Part shown: positions 1 to 11,800 of the stretch, in pieces | How the letters are laid out: the number at the start of each line of letters is the position of its first letter | Position numbering within the stretch: the stretch's first letter is position 1 | Source: Megaustenia siamemsis | Taxonomy: Eukaryota > Mollusca > Gastropoda > Stylommatophora > Ariophantidae | Direction of reading: 5' to 3' | DNA: 64,000 bases | NCBI GenBank assembly: GCA_032433765.1 | Contig: JAVIAB010000124.1 | Coordinates: forward strand, 76,130,119 to 76,194,118 | Notes under the pieces: generated by a model | The model's input: the letters and a program-made list of their open reading frames with translations, nothing else | Databases searched by the model: none | Told to the model about the DNA's origin: nothing | Translations under genes and position numbers: made by a program

Positions 1-616
1 AACAGTGGAACTATCTAGGACTAAGTGGTAAAGTAGTTACGAAAGAAAATGACAAACGGAGAACTTAAACATGCGAAAGAAGAAATGTAAGCGAAAAGAA
101 CTATTCGTTAACTCGAAAATGAACACGAATCACGATGATAGTAATGTTTTATACATGCGTGCATGTACAGCGTGCGCGCACACACAAGTACACGTGTAAG
201 ATCTTGTCCAACGGATTTTTAAAAATGGATTAAAAATGAATGTTTTTTTTTCAATCAATGTATTACCATTTAAAACTGTACACTAGCTCGTTGGATTTCG
301 TCACACGGAATAAATACATACAATAAAATAACATTATTGAAGTTATTCATCTCACTTTCAAATTTGAAACTCAAATTCCAAGCAAAATATTCCCCATGCG
401 ATTCACAGACCAAATATGGTGTGTGTGTGTGCGTGTGTGGTGGATGAGTGGGTGGGTGTGTGTGTGCGCGCGCGCGCCTGCAGGCTTCAAGGCGAGCTCC
501 TTCTGGAGAAAGCTGTAGAGAATTGGGCATTGAAAAGCAGTACTCTCTCATGTGTTTCCACTTAAAGCGATTACCTCTTAGATTTGTTGGTTAGTTGAGA
601 AGATATTGGAGTTAGG
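1..616. other. Non-genic flank, no recognised gene
   Basis: AT-rich single-copy-looking sequence. It holds short alternating purine-pyrimidine tracts (about 171-200 and 419-478). A 93-codon open frame on the minus strand (270-551) owes its His/Pro/Thr run to the GT tract and has no recognisable domain. I see no gene here. Confidence 0.6.
419..478. repeat. GT/GC alternating microsatellite
   Basis: A run of GT and GC dinucleotides interrupted by GGTGGATGAGTGGGTGGG. Such alternating tracts can adopt left-handed DNA under supercoiling (general knowledge); nothing here shows that it does. Confidence 0.85.
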
Positions 617-1883
617 GATATCTGAGATATAAACACACTTTAAGCTCAACCAGTCGTGGTATCTGAGATATGAACACACTTTAAGCTCAACCAGTCGTGG
701 TATCTGAGATATGAACACACTTTAAGCTCAACCAGTCGTGGTATCTGAGATATGAACACACTTTAAGCTCAACCAGTCGTGGTATCTGAGATATGAACAC
801 ACTTTAGGCTCAACCAGTCGTGGTATCTGAGATATGAACACACTTTAAGCTCAACCAGTCGTGGTATCTGAGATATGAACACACTTTAGGCTCAACCAGT
901 CGTGGTATCTGAGATATGAACACACTTTAGGCTCAACCAGTCGTGGTATCTGAGATATGAACACACTTTAGTCTCAACCAGTCGTGGTATCTGAGATATG
1001 AACACACTTTAGGCTCAACCAGTCGTGGTATCTGAGATATGAACACACTTTAGGCTCAACCAGTCGTGGTATCTGAGATATGAACACACTTTAGGCTCAA
1101 CCAGTCGTGGTATCTGAGATATGAACACACTTTAGGCTCAACCAGTCGTGGTATCTGAGATATGAACACACTTTAGGCTCAACCAGTCGTGGTATCTGAG
1201 ATATGAACACACTTTAGGCTCAACCACTCGTGGTATCTGAGATATGAACACACTTTAGGCTCAACCAGTCGTGGTATCTGAGATATGAACACACTTTAAG
1301 CTCAACCAGTCGTGGTATCGGAGATATGAACACACTTTAGGCTCAACCAGTCGTGGTATCTGAGATATGAACACACTTTAAGCTCAACCAGTCGTGGTAT
1401 CTGAGATATGAACACACTTTAAGCTCAACCAGTCGTGGTATCTGAGATATAAACACACTTTAAGCTCAACCACTCGTGGTATCTGAGATATGAACACACT
1501 TTAGGCTCAACCAGTCGTGGTATCTGAGATATGAACACACTTTAGGCTCAACCAGTCGTGGTATCTGAGATATGAACACGTTTAAGCTCAACCAGTCGTG
1601 ATATCTGAGATATGAACACCGTTTAAGCTCAACCAGTCGTGGTATTTAAGATATAAACACCGTATAAGCTCAACCAGTCGTGGTATTTGAGATATGAACA
1701 CCGTTTAAGCTCAACCAGTCGTGGTATCTGAGATATGAATACCGTTTAAGCCCAACCAGTCGTGGTATCTGAGATATGAACACCGTTTAAGCCCAACCAG
1801 TCGTGGTATCTGAGATATGAACACCGTTTAAGCTCAACCAGTCGTGGTATCTGAGGTATAAACACCGTCTAAGCCCAACCAGT
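617..1883. repeat. 41-bp tandem array, about 31 copies
   Basis: The unit runs from GTATCTGAGATATGAACAC to CTCAACCAGTCGTG. Copies are head to tail and nearly identical. Two subtypes (TTTAAGCTC and TTTAGGCTC) intermix in the left and centre. From about 1575 the copies change to CACCGTTTAAG with CCCAACC variants, so the right edge is a distinct, more diverged block. The period is not a multiple of three and no frame stays open. The array ends sharply in AACCAGT at 1883. Confidence 0.97.
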
Positions 1884-2763
1884 GAGCAATGTGGCCTCAT
1901 GTTGCTTTGAAGGGCCTGGTAACATTGCAAAGCTGGGGCAGCTGAGGTACCACAGCAACATCACCACAGCAACATCGTCACAGCAACATCGTCCATTGTC
2001 ACTGTACCAACTTTGGGTGGATAAAGACAGAAAGGTTGATGATGTTCAGGAACTCCACAGGGAAATGGACGCCATTGTCCGCTGGCACTGTTATGTCAGG
2101 AGACCTGTACTCCATGTGCGGCGGTCCTTCGAATAAATTGTGTAGAACGTCACAAATGACGACAGTAGTTATAATGCCAGGCTCGTGCATTCCATTCCCA
2201 TGCTTCTCTCTTTCAGATCAGTAATATTTTGCTATGGGGCAGACTTGAGGTCCGTTAAGGTTGCGACCAATATGCTCATATCCGTAGGGGCGCCCAGTTT
2301 GCTCTGTCACTGTATTGCCTCCTTACAAACTTGCATTGCCACATTTGAATCATGTTGTATTACGGTAATACAGAGCAATGCATTATTACTATCTTAGATA
2401 ACATATTAACAAAAATTCATGAGCACTCGATAGCTGATGAGAATTTGTGCGAGAATTGTTTTCATGCATATTCAAGTGAATTATTTATAAGACACGAGAT
2501 TAACTTCTCCACTATCTCCTCTCGAATTAAAACAAATTTCGAATGAAGGTTAAAAAATAATACAGTAATATATTTGTGGAAACGACATAACAAAGTAGAT
2601 TACAGTTTATGCGCCGCATTATGCACTGACAACGTGTGCAAATACTTTAATTCTTACATCTAAAAATGAACTCGATGAAAGCATATTTTCTCATTAGCGA
2701 AAAAAACATGTCGAGCATAAGAACATCTGTATTCAAAGAGCACGTAGTGGATGCAACGTAACT
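1884..2763. other. Non-repetitive spacer; one exon-like minus-strand frame
   Basis: No tandem structure. On the minus strand, 1999-2190 (open a little further upstream, to about 2211) encodes 63 residues with balanced, protein-like composition, including VVICDVLHNLFEGPP and VHFPVEFLNIINLSVF. The VLHN segment is faintly like the C-terminal helix of PIF/Harbinger-type transposases, but too short to call. On the plus strand a polypyrimidine-AG (CTCTCTTTCAG, about 2207-2217) could be a splice acceptor. I do not recognise a gene; the rest (2220-2763) is AT-rich and featureless. Confidence 0.3.
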
Positions 2764-3375
2764 TCTACACTATATGGTCACAGCTTTACAATATAGGAAC
2801 ATAACAAAATATTGATGCTTCGGCCTACACTATATGGTCACAGTTGTACAACATAGGAACACAACAAAATACTGATGATTCAGACTACACTATATGGTCA
2901 CAGTTGTACAATATAGGAACACAACAAAATACTGATGCTTCAGCCTACACTGTATGGTCACAGTTGTACAATATAGGAACACAACAAAATACTGATGCTT
3001 CAGCCTACATTGTATGGTCACAGTTGTACAATATAGGAACATAACAAAATACTGATGCTTCAGCCTACATTGTATGGTCACAGTTGTACAATATAGGAAC
3101 ATAACAAAATACTGATGCTTCAGCCTACATTGTATGGTCACAGTTGTACAATATAGGAACACAACAAAATACTGATGCTTCAGCCTACACTGTATGGTCA
3201 CAGTTGTACAATATAGGAACATAACAAAATACTGATGCTTCAGTCTACATTGTATGGTCACAGTTGTACAATATAGGAACACAACAAAATACTGATGCTT
3301 CAGCCTACACTATATGGTCACAGTTGTACAATATAGGAACACAACAAAATACTGATGCTTCAGCCTACACTATAT
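2764..3375. repeat. 60-bp tandem array, about 10 copies
   Basis: The period is 60 bp, with TATGGTCACAGTTGTACAA and AACAAAATACTGATGCTTC as unit landmarks. It stays open in some frames on both strands because 60 is divisible by three. The array is split by two LINE fragments: unit remnants reappear at 4709-4750 and 5826-5842. So one original array once spanned about 2764-5842 minus the insertions. Confidence 0.96.
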
Positions 3376-4708
3376 ATTCATAGCCCTACCAAAGAAATCG
3401 GGTGCGATTGAATGCGATGATCGCACAATAAGCCTTATGAGTCATATGACTAAGATATTACTAAGAATCATCATGCGAAGAGTGCGAAACAAAGTCAGTC
3501 CAGAAATTAGCGATGAACAGTGTGGTTTTGTTAGAGATAAAGGAACAAGCAATACCATTTATATCATAAGATCTTTAGTAGAAAGAGCCATAGAGGAGAA
3601 AACAGACCTATACCTATGTTTCATAGATTTCACCAAGGCATTTGACAAAGTAAAGCACCAAGAAATAATCAACATTTTAGAAAGCATAAACGTAGACAGC
3701 AAAGATCTAAGAATAATTAAGAACATGTACTGGCAACAAACAGCGGCCATAAGAACTGGAAACCAATTGGGAATCTTTCAACAAATAAAACAGGGTGTTA
3801 GACAAGATTGTGTGCCGTCACCAGATTTGTTTAATATTTATAGTGAGATTATTTTAAGATCCATAAGGGGCATGACTGGAATAACAATTGGAGGTCATAA
3901 TATAAATAATCTAAGGTATGCTGATGATACAGTCTTAATCGCTAAGAGTGAAAATGAGTTACAAGAAATGTTGAACATTATAGTGAAAGAAAGCAAAAAT
4001 AAAGGACTCAGCCTTAATAGCAAAAAGACAGAGTAATCGTAACAACAAAGGAAAAGACATCACCTCAGTGCAAAATAAAGACAAGTAGAACAATATTAAA
4101 ACAAGTAAATGAATTTAAATATTTGGGAACTTTGTTGACCTCAGACGGAAGATGTACAAAAGAGGTGAGATGCAGAATGGCTCAGGCAAAAGCAGGTTTC
4201 CAAAAACTGAGGAAGGTACTATGCAATCCATTTTTGACAATAGAAACATGAAAAAGAGTTCTTAAATGTTACGTAGAGCCAGTCTTAACATATGGATGCG
4301 AATCATGGACAATAGGACAACAGACAAGAAAATCACTGGAGTCTGTAGAAATGTGGTTCTACAGAAGAATGTTAAGAGTACAATGGACAGCTAAGAAGAG
4401 TAATGCAGATGTTCTGAGAGAGGTCAAAGCAAAAAGAGAGCTAATTTCCAATATTAGGAAGAAACAATCATCATTTTTTTGGCCATGTAATGAGAAGAGA
4501 ACAACTGGAATATATTGTAGCAACTGGAAAAATTGAGGGACGAAGAGATAGAGGGAAGCAAAGAGAAAAAAAATAACAGACAGCTTAGGAGAATGGCTTG
4601 GCAGAAGGTCAACAGCAGAAATGATAACTAGCTGCCGAGATCGAAAGTTGTGGAGAGATATGACCACCTAGTCCAGCAGGCCCGGTACTTGATGATGGTG
4701 ATGATGAT
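3376..4708 (+). mobile_element. LINE family D, 5'-truncated non-LTR retrotransposon
   Basis: Reads from the reverse transcriptase core to the 3' end. The reading frame opens at about 3391 ([20 protein letters not shown]) and continues to 4036 through the fingers/palm. The C-terminal region is readable only with corrections: YLGTLLTSDGRC (about 4120), YGCESWTIG (about 4290), FYRRMLRVQW (about 4355), then FGHVMRREQLEYIVATGKIE and KLWRDMTT before a stop at 4669. It ends in a GATGATGGTGATGATGAT tail (4691-4708), typical of RTE-like 3' ends. It lies inside the 60-bp array, with array sequence on both sides. There is no endonuclease; it is 5' truncated and dead. Confidence 0.92.
3391..4669 (+). pseudogene. 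Broken reverse transcriptase frame of LINE D
   Basis: Palm motifs are visible: motif A-like [12 protein letters not shown] (about 3620), a B-like [14 protein letters not shown] (about 3795), and the catalytic YADD (about 3917-3928). Three lesions are visible. A one-base loss after SKKTE gives a stop at 4034-4036. An in-frame TGA occurs at about 4249. An extra T in the run at about 4472-4480 shifts the frame just before the GHV motif. The catalytic aspartates are intact, so death came from frame damage rather than active-site loss. Confidence 0.88.
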
Positions 4709-4750
4709 ATAGTCTCAGCTTTACAATATAGGAACACAACAAAATACTGA
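4709..4750. repeat. Remnant of the 60-bp array between two LINE pieces
   Basis: Matches the 60-bp unit from TAGTCTCAGCTTTACAATA to AAAATACTGA. It shows that the LINE D copy (left) and the minus-strand LINE (right) are separate insertions into the same array. Confidence 0.9.
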
Positions 4751-5825
4751 CTCTTACATATCAGTCGTATGTCTGTGTCGTCTAGATTTATATCTTTTAG
4801 GCAGTCTATAAGTTGTTTATGGTATATTCTATCAATAGCTTTGGTGTAGTCTGTGAAGCAGGCATATATTGGTTTGTTTACTTCTATGTACTTTTCAATT
4901 AATGTCCTCATGCTGAATATGGCTTCTTTTGTCCCACTGTTTTTCCTAAATCTAAATTGCTGCTCATCTAATTCAGTATTAATTTTATTCTGAATCCTTC
5001 CCTGCATAACTTTTAGTAAACTTTCTGTTACCTGACTCATTAGGCTTATTGTTTTAAAATCACTGCGTTCAACTGCACCATTCTTTTTAGGCAATACAAG
5101 TTGATGTTTTTTGTTCATTTGGTAAGTATCCTGTATGGTATATGTCATTGCATATGTCTATGATCACTACAATGCCAAAATCTTCTAGTGCCTGTATCAT
5201 CTCTATCTGTATATTGCCAGGTCCTGCTGCTTTTCCCTTTTTCATTGTTTTTATAGCTTTTTCCACTTCAGATTTTAAAATTTTATAGCTGGACGCACAT
5301 TTTATAAATGGTTTTTTGTCCATTTCATCATGAAATAATTCTGTAATATATTCCTGCCATCTATCTATAATATCTTTGTTGTCTGTTAGCATTCTTCCTT
5401 CTTTGTTTGGAATACATGCGCTTCCTGCAGCTTTTTTGTTTTATTAGTCATTCTCTTTATTTCTGTATGCATCCCTCTTAAATTTTGTTTATTTTCCATA
5501 GTTTCGACTTCTAGACATTTTTGGTTGAGTCAGTCTTTGTTTGCCTTTTTGCACATTTTGCGTATTTCATTATCAATTTCCTTGTATCTGGCGGTGTTCT
5601 TCGTTTGTCTTTTTTCTTACATTTTTCTAAGATGGTGTCAGTTTTCCATTTTTGTTTTTTGTTTCTTTCCTTTTTGGGTAAGGTGTCACAGGATTCGTGT
5701 ATGCTTTTCTTTATGCATTTCCAATTTGGTTGTAACTTTTTCTTCACGATTTTCTCTTCTGTACTGCTCAATCCTTTCTTCTAGTAGCTTCTGATATGTG
5801 TTCTTTACTTGTATTGTATAAGTTT
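4751..5825 (-). mobile_element. LINE fragment, linker plus N-terminal half of RT
   Basis: Minus-strand open blocks at 5511-5771 (Lys-rich linker between endonuclease and RT), 5087-5392 (WQEYITELFHDEMD, then GKAAGPGNIQIEMIQ, the RT entry motif) and about 4765-5148 (LPKKNGAVERSDFKTISLM, motif A-like CFTDYTKAIDR). They are separated by frameshifts. The element stops abruptly at 4751 after DTDIRLI, before motifs B and C, and its other end meets array sequence at 5826. It is therefore truncated at both ends. It is D- or B-like but cannot be assigned. Motif A has AID where AFD is usual. Confidence 0.85.
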
Positions 5826-5842
5826 CTTCGGCCTACACTGTA
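5826..5842. repeat. Remnant of the 60-bp array
   Basis: CTTCGGCCTACACTGTA matches the unit phase found at the start of the array (CTTCGGCCTACACTATA, about 2819-2835). It is the right-hand remnant beyond the inserted LINE. Sequence 5843-6054 that follows is non-repetitive and without a recognised gene. Confidence 0.8.
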
Positions 5843-6054
5843 CGTTACAACCCACTACTATATAGCTCCTTGCTACCAGCTTTACCGCAGCCCTGCAATC
5901 ATTTGCCTGTCGCGTCCCCCCTCCCCCTATTTGTATTCAAAACGAACAAATATAAATTATAGGGTCGGGGATTTTGGTTCACAATCCGGCTGTAAAATAA
6001 AACAAGAATCTCACTTTCGTCTTACATGACAAATCATTTGAGAATAAAAACAAC

Positions 6055-6573
6055 GTCATTATGTCAATAAAGATAGCACATGAATGCAGACACAAATCTA
6101 GATATGACAAAGTCATTATGTCAATAAAGATAGCACATGAATGCAGACACAAATCTAGATATGACAAAGTCAGTATGTCAATAAAGATAGCACATGAATG
6201 CAGACACAAATCTAGATATGACAAAGTCATTATGTCAATAAAGATAGCACATGAATACAGACACAAATCTAGATATGACAAAGTCATTATGTCAATAAAG
6301 ATAGCACATGAATGCAGACACAAATCTAGATATGACAAAGTCATTATGTCAATAAAGATAGCATATGAATGCAGACACACATCTAGATATGACAAAGTCA
6401 TTATGTCAATAAAGATAGCACATGAATGCAGACACAAATCTAGATATGACAAAGTCATTATGTCAATAAAGATAGCACATGAATGCAGACACAAATCTAG
6501 ATATGACAAAGTCATTATGTCAATAAAGATAGCACATGAATGCAGACACAAATCTAGATATGAAAACGTCATA
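6055..6573. repeat. 57-bp tandem array, 9 copies
   Basis: Unit starts are at 6061, 6118, 6175 and so on, every 57 bp. Copies are almost identical; the sixth copy (about 6346) is the most diverged. As 57 = 3 x 19, frames stay open on both strands (plus-strand peptide unit MSIKIAHECRHKSRYDKVI; minus-strand unit with SYLDLCLHSCAIFIDI). This is expected from the period and is not evidence of a gene. Confidence 0.97.
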
Positions 6574-6717
6574 GAGACCACATCTCACCACCTTACCGTT
6601 CTAAGTAAGAAATCAAGTTCTATCAGTTAACCAATCTGCCGTCTATAGTTATGTTGATGTTCTGTTTCTGCTTGGCGATATGCATAACTTATGTTTTGTT
6701 GATGTTGATTGCACTTA

Positions 6718-6720
<3 letters not shown>

Positions 6721-6761
<41 letters not shown>
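6721..6761. repeat. (AT)n microsatellite
   Basis: About 20 AT dinucleotides following AT-rich unique sequence (6574-6720) in which I see no gene. Confidence 0.95.
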
Positions 6762-6764
<3 letters not shown>

Positions 6765-6765
<1 letters not shown>

Positions 6766-6862
6766 TTGAGTTATTTGTTGGTTATTATCATTGCACTCTG
6801 AACATGTCCATAGGGGCTCAGACACTCTTCCCCCCCCCCTCCTTCTCAGTAGGTCTCGCAAC
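6765..6862 (-). mobile_element. LINE family F, 3'-terminal fragment
   Basis: Matches the terminal segment of family F also found at 37384-37640 (plus) and 39606-39830 (minus): landmarks TTGAGTTATTTG, ATCATTGCACTC and CCAGCGACTGAC in the same order. On the minus strand it corresponds to the end of the ORF (W-T-C-S-x-C-N-D). A C-run (about 6831-6840) interrupts it. It is truncated at about 6862, before the SINE. Confidence 0.75.
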
Positions 6863-6905
6863 GTCCAGCGACTGACCTTACATAGATATATACACACACA
6901 CTGTT

Positions 6906-7162
6906 TTAGGGAGCCGCGATAGCCCAGTGGTTAGTGAACTGGACTACAAAGGACAAGAGGTAGGGTTCGATCCCAACCGACGGCTTCCGGGTTCACCCAG
7001 CCTTAAATGGGTACCGGATTTTTTCTGGGAAAGTAAAGCAGCACGGGCGTAATACCGACCACATTACCACAAAAATCATGTGCTGAAGGTCTGTAAAATG
7101 TATGGTCACTATCACCATATTCCCTATACGCCACTGGCGTGACGGGGCACCTTACCTTACTT
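6906..7162 (+). mobile_element. SINE-1 copy 1, tRNA-derived, with TSD
   Basis: The head has an RNA polymerase III internal promoter: box A-like TAGCCCAGTGG (6920-6930) and box B GGTTCGATCCC (6964-6974), spaced as in a tRNA. A conserved body follows (TACCGGATTTTTTCTGGG, GCGTAATACCGACCACATT, CCATATTCCCTATACGCCAC). It is flanked by ACACACTGTT at 6896-6905 and 7163-7172, a plausible 10-bp target-site duplication. It shares its whole length with the copy at 33836-34090. Confidence 0.93.
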
Positions 7163-7173
7163 ACACACTGTTC

Positions 7174-7925
7174 TGTGTATCATCATCATCATGTGTCATA
7201 CCGGTTGGCGTAGGCGATCATGTCCCTCCACAATCTTCTATCTACAGTGCATCGTATCAGTTCTGTTGTTGACTGTTTTCCATGCCATGACACCAAGCTA
7301 TCCAGTATTTTCTCTCTTTGTCGTCCGCGATCTCTCTTTCCTTTTATTTTGCCAGTTGTAACCAAGTATTCCAATTTTCCTCTTCTCATGATGTGCCCGA
7401 AAAATGTTGATTGCTTCTTTCTGATGTTTTTTAAGAGCTACCTTTTTGTGTTGGCCTCTTTGAGAACAACCTCAATAGTCTTTTTAGCTGTCCAGGGAAC
7501 TTTTAACATTCTTCTGAGAAATCCCATCTCTGTGACCTCTAATCGTCTTTTCATTTGTTTGTCTACTGTTCATGATTCGCTTCCATAGGTCAGAATTGAT
7601 TCTATATAACACCGATGAACTTTTTTTCTCATTTTTATTGACATAGAATTGTTGCATAAGATATTTTTCATTTTCTGAAATGCTATTTTGGCCTGAGCTA
7701 TTCTGTTTTTTATTTATGTGGTGCATCTCCCATCTGATGTTACTATTGTGCCTAAATATCTGAAACATTGCACTTGTTTCAGATTTGTCTCGTTTATTTT
7801 TATGCTGCATGCTGGTGATGATTGTTTCTTTGATATAATCATTACTTCTGTTTTCTTACTATTCAAACTGAGACCTTTCTTGTTGCTTTCTTTTACTATT
7901 TTATAGATCTGTGTAAACATTTTTA
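7174..7925 (-). mobile_element. LINE family D, 3'-end fragment
   Basis: Reads on the minus strand from about 7925 to an (ATG)n tail at 7178-7192. The protein has [30 protein letters not shown] (about 7735), then a frameshifted middle, and MRRGKLEYLVTTGKIKG with LWRDMIAYANRYDT at the 3' end (7189-7389). It starts downstream of the YADD box, so the catalytic core is absent. The closest relative in the window is the copy at 3376-4708. At least two frameshifts. Confidence 0.9.
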
Positions 7926-8427
7926 CAAATTAGTTCTGACATTAACGTGCATTGCTCTCGCTTTCCCCTCTCTCCTTCCTCTCTCCCTCCCTCAGTCTCT
8001 CTCATACAACTCACTGGATGTAATATATCAACTCATAAATCACACTTTATATTTTTCTTCCACATCTTTATAAATGGCATATTCTGTCAACTTCTGTCAG
8101 AATCACTGATATTTTGGGCACTTCTACCGGAAGATGTTAATGTTTTACTTTCCGATCTCTGGATGAAATCACTTCCTGACTTAATTCATCAACGTCAGTT
8201 TTATTTGGTCCGGAATGCGTTGTGGTTGGAGAAGCAATTCTGATGTCCCAATCAACAAAAGACATCTCCTATAACTATTATGTGTTCTCTCGGTTTCTGT
8301 GTGTGCGCGCGTGCGCGTGTGTTCTAATGGACATTGATTAAGCACTTCAACTGAAAATAAAATTAAATTTAAAAGAATTGACAGCACAACAGAATTAAGA
8401 AAGAAGATACGAAAAAAAATTTCGTAT
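7926..8427. other. Spacer before the satellite
   Basis: Contains a CT-rich polypyrimidine run (about 7957-8000) and an alternating GT/GC tract (about 8295-8321). Otherwise AT-rich. Open frames here have no recognisable domains. I see no gene. Confidence 0.55.
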
Positions 8428-8830
8428 TCACACTTACTCACATACGATACTTGCACATTTTACATAAACACTTGCTGCTCCCACTGACTCACATACGATA
8501 CTTGCACATTTTACATACACACTTGCTCACACTGACTCACATACGATACTTGCACATTTTACATATACACTTGCTGCTCCCACTGACTCACATACGATAC
8601 TTGCACATTTTACATACACACTTGCTCACACTGACTCACATACGATACTTGCACATTTTACATATACACTTGCTGCTCCCACTGACTCACATACGATACT
8701 TGCACATTTTACATACACTCTTGCTCACACTGACTCACATACGATACTTGCACAATTTACATACACTCTTGCTGACACTGACTCACATACAATACATTCA
8801 CATTCTACGCATACACTTGCTGCTCACACT
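8428..8830. repeat. Dimeric left edge of the 51-bp satellite
   Basis: Monomers alternate between a 51-bp type (TGCTGCTCCCACTGACTC) and a 48-bp type (CTTGCTCACACTGACTC), giving a dimer of about 99 bp. All have CTTGCACATTTTACATA rather than the CTTACACATTACACATA of the core. This is a distinct edge subfamily. Confidence 0.9.
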
Positions 8831-11800
8831 GACTCACATACGATACTTACACATTACACATATACACTTGCTGCTCACACTGACTCACATACGATACTTA
8901 CCCATTACACATATACACTTGCTGCTCACACTGACTCACATACAATACTTACACATTACACATATACACTTGCTGCTCACACTGACTCACATACGATACT
9001 TACACATTACACATATACACTTGCTGTTCACACTGACTCACATACAATACTTAAACATTACACATATACACTTGCTGCTCACACTGACTCACATACAATA
9101 CTTACACATTACACATATACACTTGCTGCTCACACTGACTCACATACACTACTTACACATTACACATATACACTTGCTGCTCACACTGACTCACATACAA
9201 TACTTACACATTACACATATACACTTGCTGCTCACACTGACTCACATACAATACTTACACATTACACATATACACTTGCTGCTCACACTGACTCACATAC
9301 AATACTTACACATTACACATAGACACTTTCTATTCACACTGACTCACATACGATACTTACACATTACACATATACACTTGCTGTTCACACTGACTCACAT
9401 ACGATACTTACACATTACACATATACACTTGCTGTTCACACTGACTCACATACGATACTTACACATTACACATATACACTTGCTGCTCACACTGACTCAC
9501 ATACGATACTTACACATTACACATATACACTTGCTGCTCACACTGACTCACATACGATACTTACACATTACACATATACACTTGCTGTTCACACTGACTC
9601 ACATACGATACTTACACATTACACATATACACTTGCTGCTCACACTGACTCATATACAATACTTACACATTACACATATACACTTGCTGCTCACACTGAC
9701 TCACATACAATACTTACACATTACACATATACACTTGCTGCTCACACTGACTCACATACAATACTTACACATTACACATATACACTTGCTGCTCACACTG
9801 ACTCACATACAATACTTACACATTATACATATACACTTGCTGCTCACACTGACTCACATACGATACTTACACATTACACATATACACTTGGTGCTCACAC
9901 TGACTCACATACGATACTTACACATTACACATATACACTTGCTGTTCACACTGACTCACATACGATACTTACACATTACACATATACAATTGCTGCTCAC
10001 ACTGACTCACATACGATACTTACACATTACACATATACACTTGCTGCTCACACTGACTCATATACAATACTTACACATTACACATATACACTTGCTGCTC
10101 ACACTGACTCACATACAATACTTACACATTACACATATACACTTGCTGCTCACACTGACTCACATACAATACTTACACATTACACATATACACTTGCTGC
10201 TCACACTGACTCACATACAATACTTAAACATTACACATATACACTTGCTGCTCACACTGACTCACATACGATACTTACACATTACACATATACACTTGCT
10301 GCTCACACTGACTCACATACGATACTTACACATTACACATATACACTTGCTGTTCACACTGACTCACATACGATACTTAAACATTACACATATACACTTG
10401 CTGCTTACACTGACTCACATACGATACTTACACATTACACATATACACTTGCTGCTCACACTGACTCACATACAATACCTACACATTACACATATACACT
10501 TGCTGCTCACACTGACTCACATACAATACTTAAACATTACACATATACACTTGCTGCTCACACTGACTCACATACAATACTTACACATGACACATATACA
10601 CTTGCTGCTAACACTGACTCACATACAATACTTACACATTACACATATACACTTGCTGTTCACACTGACTCGCATACGATACTTGCACATTTTACATATA
10701 CACTTGCTGTTCACACTGACTCACATACGATACTTACACATTACACATATACACTTGCTGTTCACACTGACTCACATACGATACTTACACATTACACATA
10801 TACACTTGCTGCTCACACTGACTCACATACGATACTTACACATTACACATATACACTTGCTGCTCACACTGACTCATATACAATACTTACACATTACACA
10901 TATACACTTGCTGCTCACACTGACTCACATACAATACTTACACATTACACATATACACTTGCTGCTCACACTGACTCACATACAATACTTACACATTACA
11001 CATATACACTTGCTGCTCACACTGACTCACATACAATACTTACACATTATACATATACACTTGCTGCTCACACTGACTAAAATAAGATACTTACACATTA
11101 CACATATACACTTGCTGCTCACACTGACTCACATACGATAATTACACATTACACATATACACTTGCTGTTCACACTGACTCACATACGATACTTACACAT
11201 TACACATATACAATTGCTGCTCACACTGACTCACATACGATACTTACACATTACACATATACACTTGCTGCTCACACTGACTCATATACAATACTTACAC
11301 ATTACACATATACACTTGCTGCTCACACTGACTCACATACAATACTAACACATTACACATATACACTTGCTGCTCACACTGACTCACATACAATACTTAC
11401 ACATTACACATATACACTTGCTGCTCACACTGACTCACATACAATACTTACACATTACACATATACTCTTGCTGCTCACACTGACTCACATACGATACTT
11501 ACACATTACACATATACACTTGCTGCTCACACTGACTCACATACGATACTTACACATTACACATATACACTTGCTGTTCACACTGACTCACATACGATAC
11601 TTACACATTACACATATACACTTGCTGCTCACACTTACTCACATACGATACTTACACATTACACATATACACTTGCTGCTCACACTGACTCACATACAAT
11701 ACTTACACATTACACATATACACTTGCTGCTCACACTGACTCACATACAATACTTAAACATTACACATATACACTTGCTGCTCACACTGACTCACATACA

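Noticed and set aside
419..478. Regulatory CpG-like island at the GC-alternating tract
   Set aside because: It is a short dinucleotide microsatellite without a wider CpG-rich region or a gene nearby.
2207..2217. Splice acceptor defining an exon on the plus strand
   Set aside because: A single pyrimidine-AG is too weak, and no supporting coding sequence follows it.
3376..5825. Twin-priming (5' inversion) of a single LINE
   Set aside because: The two pieces overlap in the same RT region, differ clearly in sequence, lie in the wrong order for twin priming, and are separated by 42 bp of host array.
6906..7000. A functional tRNA gene
   Set aside because: Box A and B are present, but no full cloverleaf can be drawn and a 160-bp SINE body follows with target duplications.
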